A DNA stretch of 25,018 nt from Candidatus Saccharimonadota bacterium (GTDB taxonomy: Bacteria; Patescibacteriota; Saccharimonadia; Saccharimonadales; EFPC-124): positions 1-25,018 of the forward strand of contig JAEHDC010000023.1 of the NCBI GenBank assembly GCA_016880595.1, written 5' to 3'. Made by a program: the position numbers and the translations under genes. Each line of letters opens with the position of its first letter. The stretch's first letter is position 1. Shown in pieces: positions 1 to 5,721 of the stretch. The notes under the pieces were generated by a model. It was not told the origin of the DNA. It saw nothing but the letters and a program-made list of their open reading frames with translations, and searched no databases.

Positions 1-419
1 CAAATGGCTGGGTCGAGGTCGATTAGAATAATTAAGTCTGGCTCAAACAGATCTCCAGCAGCAATTTTACTAAGAGTTAGAATATCGGAAACGTTCGCAC
101 CTTCGGCAGCTTGATAAGCTATAGTAGAGAGCCAATTGCGGTCGCAAACCACATTTTTGCCAGAAACCAATGCCGGTCGAATACTATTATCCAACAGGTC
201 TGCTCGCGCTGCCGAGAACAAAAACATATTGGTTTTAGCGGAACGTGGCAATTTTTTGTCTTTTAGCACGCTACGAATCTGCTCAGCCATTGGTGTGCCG
301 CCTGGCTCGCGCACAGCTAGTGTATTTTTGGCACCAAAATATTCCTGCATTTTAGTAAGCTGCGTGGTTTTGCCAGTCCCGTCCAGGCCTTCTATAACAA
401 CGTATTTACCTCTTGGCAT
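1..419 (-). CDS. tmk: Thymidylate kinase, N-terminal part (runs off the left edge)
   Basis: Phosphorylates dTMP to dTDP with ATP in the cytoplasm, a required step of dTTP supply. Reading from the ATG at 419 gives 139 codons without a stop, so the C-terminal third lies outside the window. The P-loop is EGLDGTGKT at about residues 9-17. It is followed by REPGGTPMAEQIR, the usual dTMP-binding block of the family, and by DRNWLSTIAYQ, which corresponds to the DRY-type motif (family usually DR-Y/W-x-S-x-x-A-Y-Q). A hydrophobic strand LIILIDLDP follows the variable region. The start lies inside the end of dcd (14-base overlap), with AGGAGG about ten bases upstream inside dcd, so the two are probably translationally coupled. 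The first two bases of the window are an incomplete codon. Confidence 0.93.
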   Translation of the reverse strand, partial: MPRGKYVVIEGLDGTGKTTQLTKMQEYFGAKNTLAVREPGGTPMAEQIRSVLKDKKLPRSAKTNMFLFSAARADLLDNSIRPALVSGKNVVCDRNWLSTIAYQAAEGANVSDILTLSKIAAGDLFEPDLIILIDLDPAI

Positions 420-1098
420 TGATTGGTTTCCTCCTGTTGTCGCAGTAAGCTCTGGGAAGCATTTGCTCTGGCCGCCACTCGGCGATAATCTGTTCTAGGT
501 CGTCCGCCTTGGAATGCTGGTATTTGCCGCTCAATTTATGGTACTCACTTTCGACCGGTCCAGTAAAGTAAAAAACAAGCTGGGCTATGCGTTCGCCAAC
601 TGGCAAAATTATGGAGTCGCGTTGGTTCATGTTGTAGATTTCCATTGTCCAACGATTAACGTACCCGGGGTCACCCCAACCAGCATCCAAACAGACCGCC
701 ACGCCATTGCGACCCCAGCTGCTGCGCGCTTGCATAGTGCTAGTGGCATCACCTTTAACACCTACAAATTCGTGGGTGTGCGCTAGAATCCGCTCGCCAG
801 GTTCTAGGACAATTATTGGATGATCTGCCGGAATGCCATCAAACAGGAGACGATGATTTTTACTGCACCAATCCTGGTGAGTCTCAGCCTCAAATGGACC
901 AGAAAAGTAACGCTCAACCGCCTTGATATCAAAAGGATTATATATTCCACCAAGGTTATTTTTTTCTGTTTTGTAGTACCAATTACCGAGCGTTACATCA
1001 AGACTGCTGCCATTGACGTGCTCCTCAATATATGGGCAAACAACGAGCTGGCCAGACTTAATTGCCTGCTTCATATCGGTATTGCTAAAGACCGCCAT
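406..1098 (-). CDS. dcd: dCTP deaminase (dUTPase-fold family)
   Basis: Deaminates dCTP to dUTP (or to dUMP in bifunctional members), feeding thymidylate synthesis. The 230-residue protein has the family core: ARSSWGRNGV at about 123-132 (usual RSSLGRLG with the catalytic Ser/Arg), AGWGDPGYVNRWTMEIYN at about 138-155 carrying the catalytic Glu in the TMEIYN segment, and GERIAQLVFY near 169-178. A Gly-rich closing tail GKYQHSKADD resembles the lid of DCD and DCD-DUT enzymes. Sequence alone does not separate monofunctional from bifunctional members. The start has a strong AGGAGG ribosome binding site. The 3' end overlaps tmk by 14 bases, which makes a two-gene pyrimidine deoxynucleotide operon. 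Confidence 0.9.
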   Translation of the reverse strand: MAVFSNTDMKQAIKSGQLVVCPYIEEHVNGSSLDVTLGNWYYKTEKNNLGGIYNPFDIKAVERYFSGPFEAETHQDWCSKNHRLLFDGIPADHPIIVLEPGERILAHTHEFVGVKGDATSTMQARSSWGRNGVAVCLDAGWGDPGYVNRWTMEIYNMNQRDSIILPVGERIAQLVFYFTGPVESEYHKLSGKYQHSKADDLEQIIAEWRPEQMLPRAYCDNRRKPINAKR

Positions 1099-1125
1099 TT
1101 TCCCTCCTGATTTGACTGCAAGTTA

Positions 1126-1147
1126 GCGCATGCGCCAATTTATATCA
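1126..1147 (-). promoter_or_regulatory. Probable dcd-tmk promoter with palindrome at the start site
   Basis: On the minus strand an extended -10 element TGATATAAA occupies 1147-1139, which would place the transcription start near 1132. A perfect 10-base palindrome GCGCATGCGC (1126-1135) sits exactly there, which is where a repressor would block initiation. No good -35 hexamer is seen at the right distance, as is common with extended -10 promoters. This is inference from motif and position only. Confidence 0.4.
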
Positions 1148-1191
1148 CGTTTATTGTGACGGATTTTGGCCGGGAAGGCAAGGGGATTATG

Positions 1192-2154
1192 CTAAGAAAT
1201 CACATATTTTGTATATGCTGGTGTTAGCAGCTCGTTATTACGACTTAGAATTGCTTCTTCCACAAAGTGGTTTGCTGCTTTGCTCCTAACCTTGTCAAAA
1301 GGCTGTCCGGGCAAATAAAGTCGTTTGAGAATTTCGTCAAGCGTTATGTTGTGGCGCGCCATTCCGTTGCGCAGCATGTGGACATATTCTAACGCTTCGC
1401 TGATTTGGCTGTTTGCTTGAGGCAAAAAACTCAGCTCTCCGTCTTCCAGGAGGCGGTTGAGTACTTTGACGCCTGGTTCGTTGCCCTCATAGCAATTCTC
1501 GGCAATTATGCCCCAGTCGCAATCTTTGAACATTGTGCAGGCAATAATTAAGCGAATTTCCGCCGCAGCTTCGTCGCCCATAGAATTAATCTTGCCAATG
1601 TCTAGCGCAAAGGTAGAATATTTGTCTATTGTAAGAGTTGGGCGGTTACTGGACATCTGGCGCTGCGCTGCTAAAATTCGACGCTTGCGCCTGATGGCAA
1701 CAAAATTGTACTCCTTAGTATAACCGGCCGGAACTACGATTTCGCTAGGCTGCCCGGATTTTTTGCTACCAACCATCAGCTTCATGTCTTTATAGCCCGC
1801 GTCAAACAAAACGCCCATCACGCTTGACATTTCATTTTCAAACTCATCTGTTGCCTGCCAATCGCCGTGCATGATGATGTTAGCCAATGCAGCATCCGGC
1901 ACATTTGGCGATTCCAGAAAAATTTGCGTTAATCTGTCGGCATCCGCCGGAGAGGCAGCGCCAAATTTCTCTGCATAATGTAGGGCGATATGCGCAATGT
2001 ATTGCTCGGTTGTTAGGCCATCGGGCAATTCGTCAGTCGCCATGGATATCTCATGGCATTTGTTAATTTCCACCTCAGTTCTGGTGATCTCTTCGGCGGC
2101 AATTATTCTGCGCGGCTGCACAAATTCCGCCTGTTCCGTATTTAGCTCAGACAT
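1192..2154 (-). CDS. Hypothetical protein, 320 aa, family not recognised
   Basis: I do not recognise this family. The protein is soluble-looking, with no signal peptide or membrane segment. It has an acidic N-terminal third, a middle part of mixed strand and helix (MKLMVGSKKSG, then a basic stretch AIRRKRRILAAQRQ near 155-168 that could touch nucleic acid), and a helical C-terminal half with a leucine-rich run around 230-260. The ATG at 2154 is chosen because a promoter lies immediately upstream (-35 TTGCTA at 2187-2192, 17-base spacer, -10 TATTAT at 2164-2169) and leaves only a few bases of leader. There is no Shine-Dalgarno motif, so it is probably translated leaderless. It has its own promoter and is separated from the dcd operon by about 90 bases. 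Confidence 0.75.
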   Translation of the reverse strand: MSELNTEQAEFVQPRRIIAAEEITRTEVEINKCHEISMATDELPDGLTTEQYIAHIALHYAEKFGAASPADADRLTQIFLESPNVPDAALANIIMHGDWQATDEFENEMSSVMGVLFDAGYKDMKLMVGSKKSGQPSEIVVPAGYTKEYNFVAIRRKRRILAAQRQMSSNRPTLTIDKYSTFALDIGKINSMGDEAAAEIRLIIACTMFKDCDWGIIAENCYEGNEPGVKVLNRLLEDGELSFLPQANSQISEALEYVHMLRNGMARHNITLDEILKRLYLPGQPFDKVRSKAANHFVEEAILSRNNELLTPAYTKYVIS

Positions 2155-2163
2155 GCAAAATTA

Positions 2164-2192
2164 ATAATATAACACAAATGTTTCTATAGCAA
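2164..2192 (-). promoter_or_regulatory. Sigma70-type promoter of the 320-aa gene, near-leaderless
   Basis: Minus strand: -35 TTGCTA (2192-2187), 17-base spacer, -10 TATTAT (2169-2164). Only nine bases separate the -10 element from the ATG at 2154, so the predicted mRNA starts within about three bases of the start codon. Confidence 0.6.
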
Positions 2193-2218
2193 GATGAAAG
2201 GCAAAAAGTTGATATTTG

Positions 2219-2245
2219 GCTGGGCAGCGGCTTAGGCTGCCCAGC
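2219..2245 (-). terminator. Strong hairpin after the 53-aa gene
   Basis: A perfect 10-base-pair stem GCTGGGCAGC / GCTGCCCAGC with a 7-base loop, 24 bases after the stop of the 53-aa gene on the minus strand. The following bases are A-rich, then a five-T run appears about ten bases on, so the U-tract is displaced. It is a likely terminator or 3' end-protecting stem of the two-small-gene operon. Confidence 0.55.
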
Positions 2246-2268
2246 ACGGTAAGTTTAAATTGGAGGTA

Positions 2269-2430
2269 TTAGAAGGCAGGCTTTCCATAGGCGTTACGGA
2301 ACGCGGCGCTCCAAATTTCGTCCTGGCGGCGCCGCCAAGTATTATCATCGGCAAGCTTAGCCGGCGGTTGCACTGGAGGTTGAGTATCAACTTCTGCTTG
2401 CTGAACCCTACTAGCTAAAGAGTCTTCCAC
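2269..2430 (-). CDS. Small hypothetical protein, 53 aa (GTG start)
   Basis: A GTG-start frame of 53 codons ending in TAA. GAGG lies five bases before the GTG, inside the end of the preceding 69-aa gene, and only three bases separate that gene's stop from this start, which indicates coupling. The product has a Pro/Gln-rich middle (QPPVQPPAK) and a C-terminal part with TWRRRQDEIW and AAFRNAYGKP, which looks like one amphipathic helix. No family is recognised. The ribosome binding site, coupling and terminator right behind it support a real gene. The pair could be a small two-component module such as a basic protein and its partner, but nothing proves that. Confidence 0.55.
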   Translation of the reverse strand: MEDSLASRVQQAEVDTQPPVQPPAKLADDNTWRRRQDEIWSAAFRNAYGKPAF

Positions 2431-2433
2431 TGT

Positions 2434-2643
2434 TTACCTCATTTCTAGCAAGGATTGCAGATCATGCCGCGCCGGACCTGCCAAGCGCAAAAAGTGCCCT
2501 GTTGTTCTTGGCCGTCGTTTAGCCAGCCGACCCAAAAAATACAGGTAGCCGTCCCGCGAGCCTTCATTCAGTGCCCTCGAAGCCAGTCTTACATAAACCT
2601 TGCCAGGCACCTGCCGTGGTTTACCGCCTTTACCGCGTGCCAT
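2434..2643 (-). CDS. Small very basic hypothetical protein, 69 aa
   Basis: The product has 16 Lys/Arg against 4 Asp/Glu, with MARGKGGKPRQ at the N-terminus and GRLAKRRPRTTGHF in the middle, so nucleic-acid binding is plausible. The family is not recognised. The ATG at 2643 has GGAG seven bases upstream. It is the first gene of a pair with the 53-aa gene and is preceded by an elaborate leader (2663-2755) whose hairpins compete with one another, so expression is probably conditional. The opposite-strand frame over the same bases is richer in Cys/Ser/Pro and has no ribosome binding site, so the minus frame is preferred. Confidence 0.55.
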   Translation of the reverse strand: MARGKGGKPRQVPGKVYVRLASRALNEGSRDGYLYFLGRLAKRRPRTTGHFLRLAGPARHDLQSLLEMR

Positions 2644-2662
2644 GTCAGCTCCAATCTGTTAA

Positions 2663-2722
2663 CTTACGGAGTTATTACCTCCTGTAAGCCCGGGTGGCCA
2701 GTAACCCGAGCTTACAGGAGAT
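2663..2722 (-). promoter_or_regulatory. Three-arm alternating hairpin in the leader of the small-gene pair
   Basis: Minus-strand order: arm C (CTCCTGTAAGC, 2722-2712) and arm B (GCTTACAGGAG, 2691-2681) form an 11-bp stem. One mismatch inside it, the stem continues for 5 bp (CGGGT with ACCCG) around an 8-base loop. Arm B can instead pair downstream with arm A (CTCC-GTAAG, 2671-2663), nine pairs with one bulged A. Arm B also holds an AGGAGG that has no start codon at a usable distance. The B:C and B:A pairings exclude each other, as expected of a conformational switch. The ligand, if any, is unknown. Confidence 0.5.
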
Positions 2723-2728
2723 AATAAA

Positions 2729-2755
2729 AAACGAGCTCTTTGGTTGAGCTCGTTT
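2729..2755 (-). terminator. Intrinsic terminator within the small-gene leader (bidirectional)
   Basis: A 10-bp perfect stem AAACGAGCTC / GAGCTCGTTT with a 7-base loop. On the minus strand the stem runs straight into six T (the last three of the stem plus three more) and then ATTAT. On the plus strand it is followed by TATATTTTATTT. For a transcript reaching the 69-aa gene from further upstream it would act as an attenuator. It could instead simply end transcription entering from either side. Confidence 0.65.
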
Positions 2756-2782
2756 ATATTTTATTTAAAACTATCAGCAAGC

Positions 2783-2845
2783 TCAACCCGTTAGGCCGTA
2801 AAAGAGAATAAAACCGAGGAACGCGGTTTTCTGCTCAATTGCCAT
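2783..2845 (-). CDS. Possible 20-aa leader peptide
   Basis: A short minus-strand frame, MAIEQKTAFLGFILFYGLTG, hydrophobic in its second half and ending in TGA. It lies upstream of the terminator at 2729-2755 and the alternating hairpin, and downstream of candidate promoters (TTGCCT, 17 bases, AATAAT at 2905-2877; TTGCCA, 17 bases, TAGTCT at 2898-2870). There is no Shine-Dalgarno motif and the frame is short enough to be chance. I list it only because its position, between a promoter and an attenuator, is that of a leader peptide. Confidence 0.2.
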   Translation of the reverse strand: MAIEQKTAFLGFILFYGLTG

Positions 2846-2919
2846 GCGGATTTTGCTATACATGCATTTAGACTACATTATTCTGAGCGTTTTGGCAAGA
2901 GGCAATATTTGTAAACGTC

Positions 2920-2948
2920 TTGACATCTCACCACTCATAAGCTACACT
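2920..2948 (+). promoter_or_regulatory. Sigma70-type promoter of rplJL
   Basis: Perfect -35 TTGACA at 2920-2925, a 17-base spacer, and -10 TACACT at 2943-2948. This predicts a start near 2955, just ahead of the L10 leader. It is the best promoter match in the window, as expected for ribosomal protein genes. The intergenic stretch 2760-2919 holds otherwise only the minus-strand candidate promoters and the putative leader peptide. Confidence 0.8.
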
Positions 2949-2954
2949 ATTAAC

Positions 2955-3069
2955 ATCATTGCCAAAGACAGTAGCTGCCCAAAAGCTTAATTTGCTACCC
3001 AGGTAAACGTAAAATAAATATCTACGTGCACAGGTCTTTGGTAATGCGAGAACCAAAGACTTTTTGTTT
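2955..3069 (+). ncRNA. L10 leader with an overlapping intrinsic terminator
   Basis: An autoregulatory mRNA leader bound by the L10-L12 complex in characterised bacteria. The outer stem is CCAAAGAC (2962-2969) with GTCTTTGG (3034-3041). The interior has AGTAGCTGCCC and GCTACCCAGG and a late TACGTGCACAGG, which match my recollection of the L10-leader consensus. A second copy of CCAAAGAC (3053-3060) follows, so GTCTTTGG can instead fold with it into a hairpin trailed by TTTTTGTTT, a textbook terminator. The leader stem and the terminator therefore compete for the same arm. Bacillus subtilis rplJL is controlled by transcription attenuation (established knowledge). The exact logic here is inference. 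Confidence 0.8.
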
Positions 3070-3121
3070 CTCGGATTACCTTAACAATCTGGCCGTTTTA
3101 TCAAAATTTAAGGAGACTTTT

Positions 3122-3655
3122 ATGGCTATTACACGTCAAACAAAGGAATCTCAGGTAGCTGAAATAGTGGAGATGCTTAACAATGCCAAGCTCACCGCTG
3201 TTGCCCAGTACAAGGGACTAACTGTAAAAGAACTCCAGACCTTAAGGCGAGCTGCACGCGAGTCAGGCGTAACCATCAAAGTGGTTAAGAACCGGCTTGT
3301 GCAAGTGGCAATGGGCCAAATTGAGCGATACAAAGATGCCGACAAATCTGTGCTAAAAGCCCAGCTTTTGTATGCATCTAGCGATTCTGATGAAGTTGCA
3401 CCAGCACAAGTGCTTGCCAAATTTGCCAAAGAGCATGAAGCTCTTAAGCTGATTGCCGGCTACAACGGCACTGGTGAAATGCTTGGCGAAGAAGACATCA
3501 AGGCCCTGGCCAACCTTCCAACCAAAGATCAACTTCGCGGTATACTGGTCGGCACAATTGGTGCACCACTCAGTGGTTTTGTCAATGTTTTGGCCGGCAA
3601 CGTCCGTGGCGTTTTAAACGTTTTGAACGCTCGCGCCGAGGCTCTGGAAAATTAA
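3122..3655 (+). CDS. rplJ: 50S ribosomal protein L10
   Basis: Builds the base of the ribosomal stalk, binding 23S rRNA near L11 and carrying L12 dimers on its C-terminal helix. The 177-residue protein shows the L10 pattern: the N-terminal strand-helix AVAQYKGLTVKELQTLRRAARESG, the VKNRL element near 56-60, and the helical tail FVNVLAGNVRGVLNVLNARAE that binds L12. The ATG at 3122 is chosen because it has AAGGAG nine bases upstream. The same frame is open back to 3026, but that part is the regulatory leader and terminator. It is followed 16 bases later by rplL. The usual neighbours L11/L1 and rpoB are not here, so the pair stands alone as an operon. Confidence 0.96.
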   Translation: MAITRQTKESQVAEIVEMLNNAKLTAVAQYKGLTVKELQTLRRAARESGVTIKVVKNRLVQVAMGQIERYKDADKSVLKAQLLYASSDSDEVAPAQVLAKFAKEHEALKLIAGYNGTGEMLGEEDIKALANLPTKDQLRGILVGTIGAPLSGFVNVLAGNVRGVLNVLNARAEALEN

Positions 3656-3671
3656 TTAAAGGAGAAATTTT

Positions 3672-4082
3672 ATGGCAGAAGAAGAAAAGAAAACTGTTGA
3701 AGTTCCAGCCGAATTTAAAGATTTGGTTGCAATCCTAGACAAAATGAGTGCTCTAGAAATTAGCAAATTTGTAAAATTCCTAGAAGAATACTGGGGCGTA
3801 AGCGCCGCTGCTCCTGCAGTTGCTATTGCAGCCGCTCCAGCCGAAGGTGGCGCCGCTGCCGCTGAGGAAAAAACCGAGTTCACCGTAACTCTTAAAGAAG
3901 CCGGTGGCCAAAAAGTAGCTGTTATCAAAGCCATCAAAGAAATCACTGGTCTTGGCCTTGGTGAAGCAAAAGCTTTGGCTGACAACGCTCCAAGCGTAAT
4001 TGTCGAAAAAGTCAGCAAAGACGAAGCTGCAAAAGCCGAAAAAACCCTTAAAGACGCTGGCGCAACTGTAGAAGTTGCCTAA
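3672..4082 (+). CDS. rplL: 50S ribosomal protein L7/L12
   Basis: The stalk protein that recruits and stimulates translation GTPases. The 136-residue product has the three expected parts. An N-terminal dimerisation helix pair (FKDLVAILDKMSALEISKFVKFLEE) is followed by an Ala/Pro-rich hinge around residues 40-68 (APAVAIAAAPAEGG). The C-terminal globular domain starts at EKTEFTVTLKEAGGQKVAVIK and includes the highly conserved GLGLGEAKAL helix. It is slightly longer than the usual 120-130 residues because of the hinge. The ribosome binding site is AAAGGAG ten bases before the ATG. It lies in one operon with rplJ and is closed by a clear terminator. Confidence 0.97.
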   Translation: MAEEEKKTVEVPAEFKDLVAILDKMSALEISKFVKFLEEYWGVSAAAPAVAIAAAPAEGGAAAAEEKTEFTVTLKEAGGQKVAVIKAIKEITGLGLGEAKALADNAPSVIVEKVSKDEAAKAEKTLKDAGATVEVA

Positions 4083-4110
4083 AGCAATTTACGGCCAGAT
4101 TTTAACCAAG

Positions 4111-4138
4111 CAACCCGCAATTATAGCGGGTTGTTTTG
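4111..4138 (+). terminator. rplJL terminator
   Basis: An 8-bp perfect stem CAACCCGC / GCGGGTTG with a 7-base loop, followed by TTTT, 28 bases after the rplL stop. A Rho-independent terminator of the ribosomal operon. Confidence 0.85.
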
Positions 4139-4145
4139 GTGTTGA

Positions 4146-4388
4146 CTATATCCGTTTCTTAAACCACACCTCTACTTTTTCCCGATCCACCGCAGACAGG
4201 GCACCTGCGAGTAGTGCCGCCAGCCCCTCCACAGGCAGGGCAGGGATCGCATCATCAATATTATATACCGGCTCGCTATCGTCTATTAAGCAGCGCTCGG
4301 AAGAAAACGCTCTGCGCCATTTGATGATACAATCGGCAAGCCTTGACTTTTTCTCTAAAACATGGCTATAATTAATTATGACAATCAA
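4146..4388 (-). CDS. Doubtful 80-aa hypothetical protein (TTG start)
   Basis: A minus-strand frame of 80 codons ending in TAG. The C-terminal half (IDDAIPALPVEG, then a run of Ala/Leu, ending EKVEVWFKKRI) reads like genuine protein. Its codons favour GCG, CTG, GTG and CGG more than the neighbours do, which might mean foreign origin or a decayed fragment. Against it: the only start is a TTG without a ribosome binding site, and the frame covers the promoter of the plus-strand peptidase. No family is recognised. It may be a remnant of a longer gene. Apart from this frame, the gap between rplL and the peptidase (4083-4497) holds the rplJL terminator and the peptidase leader. Confidence 0.28.
   Translation of the reverse strand: MIVIINYSHVLEKKSRLADCIIKWRRAFSSERCLIDDSEPVYNIDDAIPALPVEGLAALLAGALSAVDREKVEVWFKKRI
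4343..4372 (+). promoter_or_regulatory. Promoter of the M20 peptidase leader
   Basis: -35 TTGACT (4343-4348), an 18-base spacer, and a perfect -10 TATAAT (4367-4372). The start is predicted near 4380, which gives a 118-base leader before the ATG at 4498. Confidence 0.72.
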
Positions 4389-4490
4389 AATTCTAAATGT
4401 AGTATTTATGCTTAACGGCTTGCATCGGTTTTAATTCCTACTACTTTTAGAAGCATTGGAACCGAGCCTAGCGCTCGGTTTTTTGTGAGG
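4380..4490 (+). ncRNA. Structured leader RNA ending in a terminator (candidate riboswitch or attenuator)
   Basis: A long closing stem pairs 4391-4404 with 4439-4452 (13 of 14 positions, one T-T mismatch). Inside it is a small hairpin ATGC (4408-4411) with GCAT (4422-4425) around a 10-base loop. Downstream is an intrinsic terminator, AACCGAGC (4460-4467) with GCTCGGTT (4473-4480) and a six-T run at 4479-4484, only 13 bases before the peptidase ATG. TCGGTT (4425-4430) can pair with AACCGA (4460-4465) and would break the terminator. AAGCAT (4451-4456) can pair with ATGCTT (4408-4413). I cannot match this to any known riboswitch class from memory. Confidence 0.6.
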
Positions 4491-4497
4491 AGCACAA

Positions 4498-5622
4498 ATG
4501 AATAGTTCAAAAATTATACAAAAAGCTATGGAATTAATTTCTATTCCGTCAACAGCCGACAACTTGCCTGCGCTCAATCAGGCGGTCAGACTTATGGAGA
4601 ATTTTATTTCCTCAAATAAAAATATCACAATTGAGCGCTTTAATAGTAATGGCGTGCCAAGTTTTTTGGCATATGCCGGAGAAGCGCGCCCGCAAAAATT
4701 TGACGTGCTTTTAAATGCGCACGTTGATGTTGTGCCATCGCCACCAACAGGTTTTAAACCTTATATTAAAGACAACAAGCTTTACGGCCGCGGCGCCTAC
4801 GACATGAAAATTGCAGCTGTAATTTTGGCCGATGTTTTCCGCAAGCTAGCCGGATGCCTAACAATTAATCTTGGTTTACAAATAGTCAGTGATGAAGAAG
4901 TCGGCGGTTACAACGGCACATATTATCAGCTTAAGCAGGGCATTCCAAAATCTGATTTTATCATTGCCGGCGAAATGACAGATTTAGAAATCTGCAATGA
5001 AACGCGTGGCATTTGTTGGGCTGATGTTAAATTTAGTGGCAAAAAAGCGCACGGCGGCTACGTGTGGGAAGGGAAAAATGCCGTTCTGTCGGCATGTGAG
5101 TTTGCGAATGAATTGATAAAAGAGTTGCCAATTCCAAAGGAACGCGTTTGGTCCACAACAGCAAATGTTTCGCGCATCGAAACAGAGAATAACTCTTATA
5201 ACCAAGTGCCCGAAAGCGCTGTTGCTAAAATTGACATCAGGTTTACGCCAAATAATAAAAATTTTGCAAATGAACAAGCTGTAAAGGATTACCTTTTTAA
5301 AATTTACCCAGAAATTGACGATATTGAGATTAAAATTCTGTCTCCGGCGGTAAGCATACCGACGGATTACAAAATCCTGCAGCAATTAACACGGTCCTTT
5401 GCAAAGGCAACTGGCCAGAAAGCCAAGTTAATTAAAAGATATGCCTCAGGTGACGCCAGACATTTTGCAGATTTTGATCAAAATTTTTGCGTAGAATTTG
5501 GCCCAGTCGGCAACGGAATGCATGCTGACGAAGAATATGCCAATCTGGACACCTTAGAGCCATACTACGACACAATAGCCAATTTCTTAATGGACTTATC
5601 TGACAAAAATATCTCGCACTAA
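4498..5622 (+). CDS. M20 family metallopeptidase (ArgE/DapE/CPG2-like)
   Basis: A di-zinc amidohydrolase that removes an acyl or amino-acid group from small N-acylated substrates or dipeptides; the substrate cannot be read from sequence. The 374-residue protein has all metal ligands in order: His in NAHVDVVP (near 73-80), the bridging Asp in GRGAYDMK (near 97-104), the catalytic Glu pair in SDEEVGG (near 130-136), an acidic ligand in GEMTDLEI, and the last His in GMHADEEYANLD near the C-terminus. A dimerisation insert sits between about 175 and 290. The ribosome binding site GAGGAG lies just before the ATG, directly after the leader terminator, so expression probably depends on read-through. 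It forms a single-gene unit. Sister assignments are acetylornithine deacetylase, succinyl-diaminopimelate desuccinylase or carboxypeptidase. Confidence 0.88.
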   Translation: MNSSKIIQKAMELISIPSTADNLPALNQAVRLMENFISSNKNITIERFNSNGVPSFLAYAGEARPQKFDVLLNAHVDVVPSPPTGFKPYIKDNKLYGRGAYDMKIAAVILADVFRKLAGCLTINLGLQIVSDEEVGGYNGTYYQLKQGIPKSDFIIAGEMTDLEICNETRGICWADVKFSGKKAHGGYVWEGKNAVLSACEFANELIKELPIPKERVWSTTANVSRIETENNSYNQVPESAVAKIDIRFTPNNKNFANEQAVKDYLFKIYPEIDDIEIKILSPAVSIPTDYKILQQLTRSFAKATGQKAKLIKRYASGDARHFADFDQNFCVEFGPVGNGMHADEEYANLDTLEPYYDTIANFLMDLSDKNISH

Positions 5623-5640
5623 ACCCTGTGGAAAACTTTA

Positions 5641-5669
5641 TTGACCACAGCGTTAGTTGATGATATGCT
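5641..5669 (+). promoter_or_regulatory. Promoter of the 169-aa gene
   Basis: -35 TTGACC (5641-5646), a 17-base spacer and -10 TATGCT (5664-5669). The start is predicted near 5676, leaving a leader of about 45 bases. Confidence 0.6.
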
Positions 5670-5721
5670 TCTAATGAGATTATTTTACGAACACTCGGAA
5701 ACAAACACAGAAGGATAATTG

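Noticed and set aside
2455..2724. Plus-strand 89-aa frame over the two-small-gene region
   Set aside because: Odd Cys/Ser/Pro composition, no ribosome binding site, and it runs through the hairpin arms; the minus-strand pair has coupling and ribosome binding sites.
3026..3121. In-frame upstream extension of rplJ by 32 residues
   Set aside because: These bases are the L10 leader and terminator; the ATG at 3122 has the ribosome binding site and gives the normal N-terminus of L10.
4075..4371. Plus-strand 98-aa frame after rplL
   Set aside because: It crosses the rplJL terminator and the peptidase promoter and has no ribosome binding site.
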